Notes under the pieces: generated by a model
What the model was told of the DNA's origin: nothing
The model's input: only the letters and a program-made list of their open reading frames with translations
Database searches by the model: none
Translations under genes and position numbers: made by a program
In this document: piece by piece, positions 43,225-53,573 of the stretch
How positions within the stretch are numbered: the stretch's first letter is position 1
Layout: each line of letters starts with the position of its first letter
Assembly: GCF_008704535.1 (NCBI RefSeq)
Contig: NZ_CP023701.1
Location: forward strand, 2,852,001 to 2,916,000
Reading direction: 5' to 3'
DNA: 64,000 nt
Origin: Streptomyces subrutilus
GTDB lineage: Bacteria; Actinomycetota; Actinomycetes; Streptomycetales; Streptomycetaceae

Positions 43225-44649
43225 ATGGCGTCCGTTGCGGATCCCAGCAGGACGGCGCCGACCGCGCTGCGCCGGAGCCTCGGCTTCCGGGACCTGGTCG
43301 TGTACGGGCTGCTGTTCATCGCCCCGATGGCGCCGGTGGGCGTCTTCGGGACGCTGGACGCGAAGTCGCACGGCGCCGTGGCCCTCGTGTACCTGGTGGC
43401 GACCGTCGCGATGGCCTTCACGGCCTTCAGCTACGCGCAGATGGTGCGGGTCGCGCCGCAGGCCGGCTCGGTGTTCACGTACGCCCGCAAGGGCCTGGGC
43501 GAGGGGCCGGGGCTGATCGCGGGGTGGATGGCGATGCTCGACTACCTGCTGATCCCGGCGGTCGCGTACCTGTTCTCCGGCATCGCGATGAACGCGTTGG
43601 TCCCGGAGGTGTCGCGGTGGGTGTGGACGGCCCTGGCGGTGGTCGTCACCACCCTGCTGAACCTGTGGGGGGTACGGGCGGCGGCCCGGGTCGGTTTCGC
43701 GGTGCTGGCCCTGGAGATCGTCGTGCTGCTGGTCTTCCTGGTCGCGGCGGTCACCGCGCTGGTGGGGGGCGGGGCGCGGCGGGGCTGGCTGTCCCCGCTG
43801 ACCGGGGACGGCTCGCTCGGCTTCTCGCTCGCGGCGGTGCTCGGCGCGGTGTCGGTGGCGGTCCTGTCGTACCTGGGCTTCGACGCCATCGCCTCGTTCG
43901 CCGAGGAGGTGACGGGCGGCAGCGCGAAGGTGGCGCGGGCGGTGCTGTTCTGCCTGGCGCTGACGGGGGTGCTGTTCGTGGCCCAGACGTACCTGGCCGC
44001 GCTGCTGACGCCGGTGTCCTCGGCGGAGCTGGCGGCGCGGCCGGCCGAGCAGGGGCCGGCGTTCTACGACACGGTGGAGTCGGCGACGGGGCCCTGGCTG
44101 CACGACCTGGTGGCGGCGAGCAAGGCGATCGGGGCGGCCTTCGCGGCGCTGGCCGGGCAGGCGGCGGCGGGTCGGCTGCTGTTCGCGATGGCCCGGGAGG
44201 GCCGGTTGCCGCGGGCGCTGGCCCGGACCTCGGGCGGCACGCCGCGGCCGGCGCTGCTGGTGGCGGCGGTGGTGACGCTGGTCGCGGCGGTGTGGGCGGC
44301 CCGCCGCGACGACGGGTTGGACCACCTGGTCTCGGTGGTGGACGTGGGGGCGCTGGTGGCGTTCACCCTGCTGCACGCGTCGGTGGTGGGCTGGTTCGTG
44401 GTCCGGCGGCGGGAGGGCGAGCCGAACTGGTTCAAGCACCTGGTGGTGCCGGTGCTGGGCGCGGCGGTGACGGTGACGGTGATCGTCGAGGCCTCGTGGG
44501 AGGCGCAGGTGGTCGGGGCGGTGTGGCTGGCGGTGGGCCTGTGCGTCCTGGTCGCCCAGCGCGGCCGCCGCGGCGGCCCCCCGGCCCCGGACCCGGGCCC
44601 GTACACCACGGCAGGACCGGGCGACGCCCCGGCGGCCCGTACGCCCTGA
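43225..44649 (+). CDS. APC-family amino acid permease
   Basis: A 474-residue amino acid/polyamine/organocation transporter with about 12 membrane helices. The opening [20 protein letters not shown] and the following [20 protein letters not shown] match helix 1 and 2 of APC transporters; later marks are [14 protein letters not shown] in helix 6 and [13 protein letters not shown]. The ATG at 43225 has GGAGG four bases upstream. A palindromic terminator follows at 44667. Divergent from ispH. Substrate specificity is unknown, though the YeeF/PuuP-like amino acid group is closest to my reading. Confidence 0.88.
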   Translation: MASVADPSRTAPTALRRSLGFRDLVVYGLLFIAPMAPVGVFGTLDAKSHGAVALVYLVATVAMAFTAFSYAQMVRVAPQAGSVFTYARKGLGEGPGLIAGWMAMLDYLLIPAVAYLFSGIAMNALVPEVSRWVWTALAVVVTTLLNLWGVRAAARVGFAVLALEIVVLLVFLVAAVTALVGGGARRGWLSPLTGDGSLGFSLAAVLGAVSVAVLSYLGFDAIASFAEEVTGGSAKVARAVLFCLALTGVLFVAQTYLAALLTPVSSAELAARPAEQGPAFYDTVESATGPWLHDLVAASKAIGAAFAALAGQAAAGRLLFAMAREGRLPRALARTSGGTPRPALLVAAVVTLVAAVWAARRDDGLDHLVSVVDVGALVAFTLLHASVVGWFVVRRREGEPNWFKHLVVPVLGAAVTVTVIVEASWEAQVVGAVWLAVGLCVLVAQRGRRGGPPAPDPGPYTTAGPGDAPAARTP

Positions 44650-44666
44650 CGGCCCGGTCCGGCCTT

Positions 44667-44688
44667 GCCCGGCCCGTACGGGCCGGGC
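44667..44688 (+). terminator. Terminator of the APC permease gene
   Basis: A 22-bp perfect palindrome centred on GTAC, 18 bases past the stop. A related GGCCCGTACGGGCC-rich stretch continues downstream. Confidence 0.6.
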
Positions 44689-44790
44689 CGGGCGAAACGG
44701 CCGTACGGGCCGGGACCCCTACGGCCGGAACCCGGGAACGGGCCGGAGAAGCCGGGGCGCCGTGTCACCGGGGCCGGATAGCCTGCGTGC

Positions 44791-45999
44791 ATGGGTCTGA
44801 ATACGTCGGCCGAGGCGCCGCTGCCGGTAGGCCAGGTGTCCCGGCTCATCGGGGGCTGGATCGACAAGCTCGGCCAGGTGTGGGTGGAGGGGCAGATCAC
44901 GCAGCTCTCGCGTCGGCCGGGGGCGGGGGTGGTCTTCCTGACGCTGCGCGATCCCTCGCACGACGTCTCCGTCAGCGTGACCTGCTTCCGGCAGGTCTAC
45001 GACGAGGTCGCGGACGCCGTCTCGGAGGGCGCGCGGGTCGTGGTGCTGGCCAAGCCCGAGTGGTACGCCCCGCGCGGGCAGCTGTCCCTGCGGGCGACGG
45101 AGATACGGCCGGTCGGCATCGGCGAACTGCTGGCGCGGCTGGAGCGGCTCAAGCGGTCCCTGGCGGCCGAGGGGCTGTTCGCGCTCGACCGCAAGAAGCC
45201 GCTCCCGTTCCTGCCCCAGCTGATCGGGCTGGTGGTCGGCCGGGCCTCGGCGGCCGAGCGGGACGTCCTGGAGAACGCCCGGCGCCGCTGGCCCGCGGTC
45301 CGCTTCGAGGTGCGCAACGTGGCCGTCCAGGGGGTGCACGCGGTCCCGCAGGTCATCGAGGCGGTGCGGGAGCTCGACGCCCTGCCCGGGGTGGACGTGA
45401 TCATCGTGGCCCGGGGCGGCGGCAGCGTGGAGGACCTGCTGCCCTTCTCCGACGAGGAGGTCGTACGGACGGTCGCCGCGGCCCGCACCCCGGTGGTGTC
45501 GGCCATCGGCCACGAGCCGGACTCCCCGCTGCTGGACCTGGTCGCGGACCTGCGGGCCTCCACGCCCACGGACGCGGCGAAGAAGGTGGTCCCGGACGTG
45601 GGCGAGGAGCTGGAGCGGGTGCGCCAGCTCCAGGACCGCGCGCTGCGCGCCGTCCGCGGGCTGCTCGACCGGGAGGAGCGGGGCCTGGCGCACGCGCTCG
45701 CCCGTCCCGTCTTCGTCCATCCGCAGCGGATGACCGAGACCCGCCGGGACGAGCTCGACGCCCTGCTGGCGCGCAGCCGCCGCACCCTCGGCCACCTGCT
45801 GGACCGGGCCGATTCCGAGCTGTCGCACACGCTGGCCCGGGTGGTGGCGCTGTCGCCCGCGGCGACCCTGGAACGGGGCTACGCCGTACTGCAACGGGCC
45901 GACGGGCACGTGGTGCGCTCGCCGGAGGGGCTCGGGCCGGACGAGGTGCTGCGCGCGCGGGTCGCCGAGGGCGCCTTCTCGGTACGGGTCGCCGAATGA
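44791..45999 (+). CDS. xseA: Exodeoxyribonuclease VII large subunit
   Basis: A 402-residue nuclease subunit that degrades single-stranded DNA with XseB. The N-terminal OB-fold (residues 12-105; [18 protein letters not shown]) precedes the catalytic domain (about 125-345), with the conserved [20 protein letters not shown] and [21 protein letters not shown] motifs. Long coiled-coil segments near 290-370 are the XseB-binding stalk. Start ATG 44791. xseB follows in the same direction 156 bases later. Confidence 0.95.
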   Translation: MGLNTSAEAPLPVGQVSRLIGGWIDKLGQVWVEGQITQLSRRPGAGVVFLTLRDPSHDVSVSVTCFRQVYDEVADAVSEGARVVVLAKPEWYAPRGQLSLRATEIRPVGIGELLARLERLKRSLAAEGLFALDRKKPLPFLPQLIGLVVGRASAAERDVLENARRRWPAVRFEVRNVAVQGVHAVPQVIEAVRELDALPGVDVIIVARGGGSVEDLLPFSDEEVVRTVAAARTPVVSAIGHEPDSPLLDLVADLRASTPTDAAKKVVPDVGEELERVRQLQDRALRAVRGLLDREERGLAHALARPVFVHPQRMTETRRDELDALLARSRRTLGHLLDRADSELSHTLARVVALSPAATLERGYAVLQRADGHVVRSPEGLGPDEVLRARVAEGAFSVRVAE

Positions 46000-46155
46000 C
46001 CGCACCTCGCCGAATGACCGCACCCGCCGCCCCGCCGACCGGACCCGAGCGGTCCGCACCCGGGCGGGCACCGCACGAGCGGGCCGGGCGCGCACCGACC
46101 GATGACATGCACACCGACGGCACGCACGCCGACTACACACAGGGTGGACACGGGA

Positions 46156-46374
46156 ATGGCTGAGGCCGAAACGGCATTGGGGTACGAGCAGGCCCGCGAC
46201 GAGCTCATCGAGGTCGTGCGCAAGCTGGAGGCGGGCGGCACCTCGCTGGAGGACTCGCTCGCGCTCTGGGAGCGCGGCGAGGAGCTGGCGGCGGTGTGCC
46301 GGCACTGGCTGGAGGGGGCCCGGGCCCGGCTGGACTCGGCGCTGGCGGCCCGCGAGGCGGCCGGCGGGGAGTGA
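46156..46374 (+). CDS. xseB: Exodeoxyribonuclease VII small subunit
   Basis: A 72-residue helical protein that coats the coiled-coil stalk of XseA. The core [20 protein letters not shown] and [13 protein letters not shown] are diagnostic. Start ATG at 46156 with AGGGTGG eight bases before; a GTG at 46144 is possible. The 156-base gap from xseA is longer than usual, and the repetitive ACCGCACC-type sequence in it has no gene. Co-transcription with xseA is likely. Confidence 0.92.
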   Translation: MAEAETALGYEQARDELIEVVRKLEAGGTSLEDSLALWERGEELAAVCRHWLEGARARLDSALAAREAAGGE

Positions 46375-46441
46375 GCCGCGGCCGGTCCGCCGCGGCGACC
46401 CGCCGGGCGGGCCGGGTGATCCCGGTCACTCGACGGCGGAT

Positions 46442-46475
46442 TTAGTTGAAGCTTCACCTAATCTGGTCGTACAGT
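46442..46475 (+). promoter_or_regulatory. Promoter with a 20-bp operator-like palindrome before the nitroreductase gene
   Basis: TTAGTTGAAGCTTCACCTAA (46442-46461) is an inverted repeat with 2 mismatched pairs, centred on AAGCTT. It overlaps a -35-like TTGAAG (46446-46451); TACAGT (46470-46475) lies 18 bases further on. A dimeric repressor of the MarR or similar type, probably sensing oxidants or electrophiles, could act here; none is encoded nearby. Confidence 0.55.
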
Positions 46476-46515
46476 CGGGGCATCGCTTCACCACCGTATG
46501 GAAGTAGGCTTTCCG

Positions 46516-47106
46516 ATGTCTCTCGTTCTTGACTCCGCCGCGCAGGACCTGCTCTTCCGCGAGGCCCGCACGGCCAACTCGTTCTCCGACGAGCCGGTCA
46601 CCGAGGAGCAGGTCCAGGCGATCTACGACCTGGTGAAGTACGGCCCCACCGCCTTCAACCAGACGCCGCTGCGCATCACCCTGGTCCGCTCCCCCGAGGC
46701 CCGCGAGCGCCTCGTGAAGCTCATGGCCGAGGGCAACCAGGCCAAGACCGCCGCCGCGCCGCTGGTCGCGATCCTCTCCGCCGACAACGAGTTCCACGAG
46801 GAACTCCCGGCGCTGCTCCCGCACTTCCCGCAGGCCAAGGACCTCTTCTTCGCCGAGCGTCCGGTCCGCGAGCAGTCCGCGCTGGTCAACGCCTCGCTGC
46901 AGGCCGCCTACTTCATCGTCGGCGTCCGCGCCGCCGGCCTGGCCGCCGGCCCGATGACCGGCCTGGACTTCGCCGGTGTCCAGAAGGAGTTCCTGGACGC
47001 CGACCACACCCCGCTGATGGTCGTCAACATCGGCAAGCCGGGCGAGGACGCCGCCTTCGCGCGCTCCCCGCGCCTGGAGTTCGACCAGGTCGTCACCACC
47101 GTCTGA
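46516..47106 (+). CDS. Nitroreductase-family oxidoreductase (RutE/malonic semialdehyde reductase-like)
   Basis: A 196-residue FMN enzyme of the nitroreductase family. It resembles the RutE group: TANSFSDEPVTEEQVQAIYD, then KYGPTAFNQTPLR with the FMN-binding region, and AAYFIVGVRAAGLAAGPMTG. These enzymes use NAD(P)H to reduce quinones, nitro compounds or semialdehydes. The start ATG at 46516 is preferred over 46498. The promoter carries a palindromic site, so it is probably induced by its substrate type or by redox stress. A terminator with a T-run follows. The exact substrate is open. Confidence 0.85.
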   Translation: MSLVLDSAAQDLLFREARTANSFSDEPVTEEQVQAIYDLVKYGPTAFNQTPLRITLVRSPEARERLVKLMAEGNQAKTAAAPLVAILSADNEFHEELPALLPHFPQAKDLFFAERPVREQSALVNASLQAAYFIVGVRAAGLAAGPMTGLDFAGVQKEFLDADHTPLMVVNIGKPGEDAAFARSPRLEFDQVVTTV

Positions 47107-47174
47107 GCCGCCGGCCGGGCCGCCGTACGGGCTTCGGCCCGATGACCGGAGCCCGACGCGCACGCGAGACGGCG

Positions 47175-47215
47175 AAAGGGCCGCCGCCCCGGAATTCCGG
47201 GGCGTCGGCCCTTTT
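47175..47215 (+). terminator. Terminator of the nitroreductase gene
   Basis: Arms of 9 bp (47175-47183 with 47206-47214) stack on a 20-bp perfect palindrome (47185-47204) with one mismatch between. Four Ts follow the stem, giving a classical rho-independent form. Confidence 0.75.
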
Positions 47216-47319
47216 CCGCGTCCGGGGACGCGGCGCCGTCGGCCGCCCCGCGAAGGGACCGGTCGGTCACCCCGCGAGGGGCCCGCCGACCGCCCCCGCG
47301 AAGGGGCCCGCCGGGGCGG

Positions 47320-47862
47320 TCACCCCTGCGGGGTGTCCGCGCCCTGCTTGAACTCCAGGGCCTGGACCATGGCGCCGAGCTGCTCGAAGGAGGCCGTACC
47401 GGTCACCACCGTGACGTAGCCCTGCTCACGGCGGACCAGGGCGTCGTACTTCTCGCCGTCCCAGCGCTCCCAGGACGCGTCGCCCACCTGCTGCGCCTGC
47501 CCGGTCGACTTCGCCTGCCGGGTGACCCGGGCGACGTACTTGTCGGTGGTGTCGGTGGACTGCTCCACCGCCACGTACTCCTGTTTCGGGTCCAGGAAGC
47601 CCAGGTGCCACGCGCTCCCGTTCTTGCGCTCGTAGGTCACCGAGGTCGCGCGCCACTGCTCGGGCAGCCCCACCGGGACCGCGACCGGGTACGGCGCCGC
47701 GCGGCGGGCCGTGATCGTCTCCACCCGGTAGTCCACCGTCCGCGTCGGGTCGGCGTCCTCGTCGTGCGGGATGAAGAAATAGATCCCCGCGACCACGATG
47801 CCGATCACCGCCAGCGACCGGACCATGTCCCATACCGTCTGCTTGCCTTTCATACCTGCCAC
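47320..47862 (-). CDS. DUF4245-family membrane-anchored protein
   Basis: A 180-residue protein with one N-terminal membrane helix (residues about 14-33: [20 protein letters not shown]) and an extracellular domain that matches DUF4245, an actinobacterial family of unknown function ([34 protein letters not shown]). The start is uncertain; GTG 47862, ATG 47880 and ATG 47853 are all possible. It is divergent from glpX, as usually seen in Streptomyces to my knowledge, suggesting only positional conservation, not a shared function. Confidence 0.8.
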   Translation of the reverse strand: MAGMKGKQTVWDMVRSLAVIGIVVAGIYFFIPHDEDADPTRTVDYRVETITARRAAPYPVAVPVGLPEQWRATSVTYERKNGSAWHLGFLDPKQEYVAVEQSTDTTDKYVARVTRQAKSTGQAQQVGDASWERWDGEKYDALVRREQGYVTVVTGTASFEQLGAMVQALEFKQGADTPQG

Positions 47863-48078
47863 GGGACCATCGTCCCGCATCGCCGGGGGCGATCGGCGCC
47901 GGGGTGCCCCGCACCGGCGGCGCGGCGGCCGGGGCGGCGCCGCAAGACGACCGGTCAGGCCAATCGACTGACCGGTATGCCGCTCAAACGTGCCCCGCCC
48001 TGCTCAATATGTCGACGTGGGGATAGAGTTCCAGCACCCTCACATCCCGGCCGTCGTCGTACAGAAAGGTGCGCTCCG

Positions 48079-49110
48079 ATGACCGAGCACAACCTGCCGC
48101 CCCAGCTCGAAGTCTCTCCCGAAGCCCCCGACCGCAACCTCGCCCTGGAGCTCGTCCGGGTCACCGAGGCCGCAGCCATGGCCGCGGGCCGGTGGGTCGG
48201 CCGCGGTGACAAGCTCGGCGCGGACGGCGCCGCGGTCAACGCCATGCGGACCCTGATCTCCACCGTCTCGATGAACGGCGTCGTCGTCATCGGCGAGGGG
48301 GAGAAGGACGAAGCCCCCATGCTCTTCAACGGCGAACGGGTCGGCGACGGCACCGGCGCCGAGGTCGACATCGCCGTCGACCCGATCGACGGCACCACCC
48401 TGAACGCCAAGGGCATGCCGAACGCCATCGCGGTCCTCGCCGCCGCCGACCGCGGGACCATGTTCGACCCGTCGGCCGTCTTCTACATGGAGAAGCTGGT
48501 CACGGGCCCGGAGGCGGCCGACTTCGTCGACATCAACGCCCCCGCCTCGGTCAACATCCGGCGCGTCGCCAAGGCCAAGAACATGGCCGTGGAGGACGTG
48601 ACCGTCGTCATCCTGGACCGCCCCCGCCACGAGGGCATCGTCAAGGAGATCCGCGAGACCGGCGCGCGGATCAAGTTCATCTCGGACGGCGACGTCGCGG
48701 GCTCGGTCATGGCGGTGCGCGAGGGCACCGGCGTGGACCTGCTCCTCGGCATCGGCGGTACGCCCGAGGGCATCATCTCGGCCTGCGCCATAAAGTGCCT
48801 CGGCGGCACGATCCAGGGCAAGCTGTGGCCCAAGGACGAGGCCGAGCGGCAGAAGGCCATCGACGCGGGCCACGACCTGGACCGGGTCCTGCACACGGAC
48901 GACCTGGTGTCCGGCGAGAACGTCTTCTTCGTCGCCACCGGCATCACCGACGGCGAGCTGCTGCGCGGCGTCCACTACCGCTCGGAGACCGCGACCACCT
49001 CGTCGCTGGTCATGCGCTCGAAGTCGGGCACGATCCGGCAGATCGACTCGACGCACCGGCTGTCCAAGCTGCGCGCGTACAGCGCGATCGACTTCGACCG
49101 GGCCAAGTAG
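48079..49110 (+). CDS. glpX: Class II fructose-1,6-bisphosphatase
   Basis: A 343-residue gluconeogenic enzyme that hydrolyses fructose-1,6-bisphosphate, metal dependent and Li-sensitive in the family. Metal-binding motifs: [13 protein letters not shown] (about residues 73-85) and [12 protein letters not shown] (about 98-110), plus [20 protein letters not shown]. Start ATG at 48079 with AAAGGTG upstream. The short leader of 10 residues before the core is normal. A 19-bp terminator hairpin follows. As this is usually the main FBPase of actinobacteria, it should be needed for growth on gluconeogenic carbon sources. Confidence 0.97.
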   Translation: MTEHNLPPQLEVSPEAPDRNLALELVRVTEAAAMAAGRWVGRGDKLGADGAAVNAMRTLISTVSMNGVVVIGEGEKDEAPMLFNGERVGDGTGAEVDIAVDPIDGTTLNAKGMPNAIAVLAAADRGTMFDPSAVFYMEKLVTGPEAADFVDINAPASVNIRRVAKAKNMAVEDVTVVILDRPRHEGIVKEIRETGARIKFISDGDVAGSVMAVREGTGVDLLLGIGGTPEGIISACAIKCLGGTIQGKLWPKDEAERQKAIDAGHDLDRVLHTDDLVSGENVFFVATGITDGELLRGVHYRSETATTSSLVMRSKSGTIRQIDSTHRLSKLRAYSAIDFDRAK

Positions 49111-49134
49111 GCCGGCCCGCCGGAAGCGGCACGG

Positions 49135-49177
49135 CGAGAGGGGCGGTCACCGCGTGCGGCGGTGACCGCCCCTCTCG
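49135..49177. terminator. Terminator of glpX, 19-bp perfect stem
   Basis: CGAGAGGGGCGGTCACCGC (49135-49153) pairs with 49159-49177 around a GTGCG loop. It starts 25 bases past the glpX stop and could also stop transcripts of the convergent WhiB-like gene. Confidence 0.8.
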
Positions 49178-49267
49178 GCGCGTACGGACGGATGCGCGCG
49201 CCGTGCGCGGCGGTCGGGAGCGCACGCGGGCGCGCGGCTCGCGCGGAGCCTGGATGCTGCGCGCTGC

Positions 49268-49330
49268 GCGGTGTGGGTGGCGTACGCGGTGTGGGTGGCG
49301 TACGCGGTGTGCGCGGTGTGGGTGGCGTAC
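49268..49330. repeat. Three copies of an 18-bp repeat in the 3' flank of the WhiB-like gene
   Basis: GCGGTGTGGGTGGCGTAC occurs at 49268-49285, 49286-49303 and 49313-49330. The third copy follows a 9-base partial unit. The array ends 5 bases before the WhiB-like stop codon and is not coding in any convincing frame. Confidence 0.85.
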
Positions 49331-49335
49331 GCGCT

Positions 49336-49737
49336 TCAGCCGGCGGCGGCGATCGGGCCGGCCCCGGGGGCCTGGCGCAGTTCGGCGGAGCGGCGCCGCA
49401 TCCGGGCCAGCACCACCCGGCGCTCGGCGGCGGTGAGGCCGCCCCAGACGCCGTACGGCTCGGGCTGGAGCAGGGCGTGCTCGCGGCAGGCGACCATCAC
49501 GGGGCAGCGGGCGCAGACGCGCTTGGCCGCCTCCTCGCGGGAGAGCCGGGTCGCGGTCGGCTCCTTGGACGGGGCGAAGAACAGTCCCGCCTCGTCGCGG
49601 CGGCACACCGCGTCCGCGTGCCAGGGGCCGTCCTCCGCCGCCCTGGCCGGCACCCGCGGCTTCGGCACGGCGGCCGGACGCCCGTGCAGCGACTGGGCGG
49701 CGGCTACCTGCAGGGACTGATGCGGCGGATGCGGCAC
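49336..49737 (-). CDS. WhiB-like iron-sulfur transcription factor
   Basis: A 133-residue Wbl protein. The four cluster ligands are Cys45 (AVCRRDE), Cys75, Cys78 (VCARCPVMVAC) and Cys84; the G[V/I]WGG turn is GVWGGLT (96-102), and the Arg-rich end binds DNA. These actinobacterial regulators bind a 4Fe-4S cluster and sigma factors to control development, redox or antibiotic-response genes. An N-terminal extension of about 35 Pro/Ala-rich residues precedes the domain. The GTG at 49737 has AGGAG six bases before it. It is convergent with glpX. Which Wbl subgroup it is cannot be settled from sequence alone; position suggests the one near glpX in S. coelicolor (WblI in my memory). Confidence 0.93.
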   Translation of the reverse strand: MPHPPHQSLQVAAAQSLHGRPAAVPKPRVPARAAEDGPWHADAVCRRDEAGLFFAPSKEPTATRLSREEAAKRVCARCPVMVACREHALLQPEPYGVWGGLTAAERRVVLARMRRRSAELRQAPGAGPIAAAG

Positions 49738-50033
49738 GGTCTACTCCTGACGACGTATACGCGAGCGAGAGACGATGCACCAGTCCCTACCCGCTGCACG
49801 CTGCCCTAAGCCCCGCGCGCCCCCGGCCGGCGGAGGTTCGTCCGAAACGCGATCCCGTCCAACACGGCCCGCGCACGGGCGTGTCGGAGCGCGACGGCGC
49901 GGCCGTCCGCGCCCGCGCCGCCCTGCCGCGCCGGGCGCCCGCGGGAGCTCCGGGCGCGCACGGCGCCGGTCCGCGCCCGGGGCGACCGGAGGCCGCGCGG
50001 CCGGATCTCGCCCCCGTGCACCGGGTACGACGG

Positions 50034-50765
50034 TCAGCCCTCCAGCCGCTTGCGGAACGCGGCCGCGAGGTCGACCAGGCGGGCGCCGCGCTTGGGGCGG
50101 GCCTCGATGTTGCCGAGGAGCGCGAAGCCCCGGACGATCACCACGGGCGCCTGCGGGTCGGTGGCTCCGCGGCCCTCTCCGCGCACCTCGAAGTTGCCGA
50201 GGACGCCGCTGCCGTAGCCGCGCAGCGTGACGTTCTCGGGGACCTTGACCTCCACGTTGCCCAGGATGCACGTCACGTTGATCTCGGTGACCTGCTGTTC
50301 GAAGACGGCCTGGGTGAGGTCGATGGAGATGTCGCCCATGATCGAGATCGCCCGGGTGTGCGCGCCGGGACGCCAGCGTCCCTTGCGCGCGGAGCTGCTG
50401 CACACGGCGACGACGGTCTCGTCGGCCGAACCGGGGGGCAGGGCGGGGGCCGCGGCCGCCGGAGCGCCGCCGGGCGCGGGCAGGTCGCGGACGAGTACGT
50501 CCAGCTCCCCCACCGTCTTGACGGCGTAGAGGGTGTCCAGGCGCTCGGCGTGCTCGTCGGCGGTGAGCCGGCCCTCGGCCACGGCGTCGCCGAGGATGTG
50601 CGCGATCCGGTCCCGGTCGGCGTCGGAGGCCCGCAGGCCTCCCGGCCCGGCCGACGCGGACGCGGAGACGGTCGGGGCGGCGGGCGCGGGTGCCGGAGCA
50701 GGTGCGGGTGCGGGTGCGGGTGCGGGGGCGTCGGAGTGCTTTTCCAGGTCCACGCCGATCAGCAT
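50034..50765 (-). CDS. DUF1707 (SHOCT-like) and LiaF-like domain protein
   Basis: A 243-residue protein. Residues 13-30 are an (Ala-Pro)n run, followed by DUF1707 (about 43-95, RASDADRDRIAHILGDA, AEHAERLDTLYAVKT). The C-terminal part (about 120-225) has the beta-helix look of the LiaF/DUF2154 cell-wall-stress family: AISIMGDISIDL, VTCILGNVEVKVPENV, VLGNFEVRGEG. No membrane segment. Proteins of this layout are common in Streptomyces, role unknown. Start ATG 50765. Divergent from the class I fumarase; repeated CGATA motifs occur upstream. Confidence 0.8.
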   Translation of the reverse strand: MLIGVDLEKHSDAPAPAPAPAPAPAPAPAAPTVSASASAGPGGLRASDADRDRIAHILGDAVAEGRLTADEHAERLDTLYAVKTVGELDVLVRDLPAPGGAPAAAAPALPPGSADETVVAVCSSSARKGRWRPGAHTRAISIMGDISIDLTQAVFEQQVTEINVTCILGNVEVKVPENVTLRGYGSGVLGNFEVRGEGRGATDPQAPVVIVRGFALLGNIEARPKRGARLVDLAAAFRKRLEG

Positions 50766-50900
50766 AGCGAGACACGATAGATCGCGATACTGGCGAGTGA
50801 GCCCTACCTCACAAGCACGGGGCGGACGCGAGGTCCTACGCTGGAGGACTGCGCTGCCAATTGGTCGTCAGCGCTGTCTGCCGAGTGAGGAATGGCCCCC

Positions 50901-52571
<1,671 letters not shown>

Positions 52572-52589
52572 CCCCGCCGCTCCCCCGGT

Positions 52590-52630
52590 CCCGAGGGGCC
52601 CCGCCGCCGTCCGGCGCGGGGCCCCTCGGG
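52590..52630 (+). terminator. Terminator of class I fumarase
   Basis: Perfect 15-bp arms at 52590-52604 and 52616-52630 around an 11-base loop, beginning 18 bases past the stop. Confidence 0.8.
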
Positions 52631-52732
52631 CGCGGTGCGAGCGCCGGGACGGGCGGGCGGGCGGACGGCGGGTTAACGTCGGGGACACGGCGGCGCAGCT
52701 GCCCGTTCACCCCGGTTTGCAAGGATTTCCGT

Positions 52733-53494
52733 ATGACTGCGATCCGCACCGCCCGCGCCGTCCGGGTGGTCGCCCACCGCGGGGCCTCGCACGAGCACCC
52801 CGAGCACACCCTGGCCGCCTACCGGCAGGCCGTGGCGGACGGGGCCGACGCGCTGGAGTGCGACGTGCGGCTGACCGCCGACCGGCGGCTGGTGTGCGTG
52901 CACGACCGGCGCGTGGAGCGGACCTCCGACGGGCGGGGCGCGGTGTCGGCGATGACCTACGAGGAGCTCGCGGCGCTGGACTTCGGCGCCTGGAAGGGCG
53001 CCGGGCACGCCGGGAGCCGGGTGCTGCTCTTCGAGGACCTGCTCCGGGAGGCGCTGGCCGCGCCCCGGCCGGTCGGGCTGGCCGTCGAGACCAAGCACCC
53101 GACGCGCGCCGGCGGGCTGCTGGAGTCCGAGCTGGTGCGGCTGCTGGCGCGGTACGGGCTGGCCGACGGCGGCAGCGGGCGGGTCGAGGTGATGAGCTTC
53201 TCCCGCACCGCGCTGACCCGGCTGCACCGGCTCGCGCCGGGCCTGCCCGCCGTGTACCTGATGGAGCGGCGGCTGCGCCCGCCCCGCCCCCCGTACGCGA
53301 CCCACGCGGGTCCGGGGATCGAGCTCGTCCGGCGGGATCCGGGGCTGGTGGGGCGGCTGAAGGCCAAGGGGCTGACGGTGCGGGTGTGGACGGTCGACCA
53401 GCCGGCCGACGTGGAGCTGTGCGTACGGCTCGGCGTGGACACCCTCATCACCAACCGGCCGCGGGACGTGCGCAAGCTGCTGCGGGACCTGTGA
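52733..53494 (+). CDS. Glycerophosphodiester phosphodiesterase
   Basis: A 253-residue TIM-barrel GDPD enzyme, which releases glycerol-3-phosphate from glycerophosphodiesters. Catalytic signatures: [19 protein letters not shown] (residues 12-30), [20 protein letters not shown] (39-58) and AVETKHPTR. No signal peptide, so it is cytoplasmic. The ATG follows AAGGA by seven bases. A GTTCACCCCGG just upstream and a second GTTAAC-type block 33 bases before resemble PHO-box direct repeats, suggesting possible phosphate control, but this is weak. Next gene is convergent. Confidence 0.92.
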   Translation: MTAIRTARAVRVVAHRGASHEHPEHTLAAYRQAVADGADALECDVRLTADRRLVCVHDRRVERTSDGRGAVSAMTYEELAALDFGAWKGAGHAGSRVLLFEDLLREALAAPRPVGLAVETKHPTRAGGLLESELVRLLARYGLADGGSGRVEVMSFSRTALTRLHRLAPGLPAVYLMERRLRPPRPPYATHAGPGIELVRRDPGLVGRLKAKGLTVRVWTVDQPADVELCVRLGVDTLITNRPRDVRKLLRDL

Positions 53495-53573
53495 CACCCG
53501 GCCGGGGTGCGCCGGCCGGGTGGGGGGACGGGAGCGGGCGTGCGGTGCCCCGTCGCCGTGGTGCGGACGCGCC

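Noticed and set aside
47250..47340. Array of CCGCGAAGGGG-like units after the DUF4245 gene, thought to be a CRISPR-like repeat
   Set aside because: Spacing is short and irregular, and units are simple GC-rich motifs; no spacers or cas genes.
50775..50800. Repeated CGATA and ATCGCGAT before the DUF1707 gene as a named regulator site
   Set aside because: The motif is short and imperfect, and I could not tie it to a specific regulator from sequence alone.
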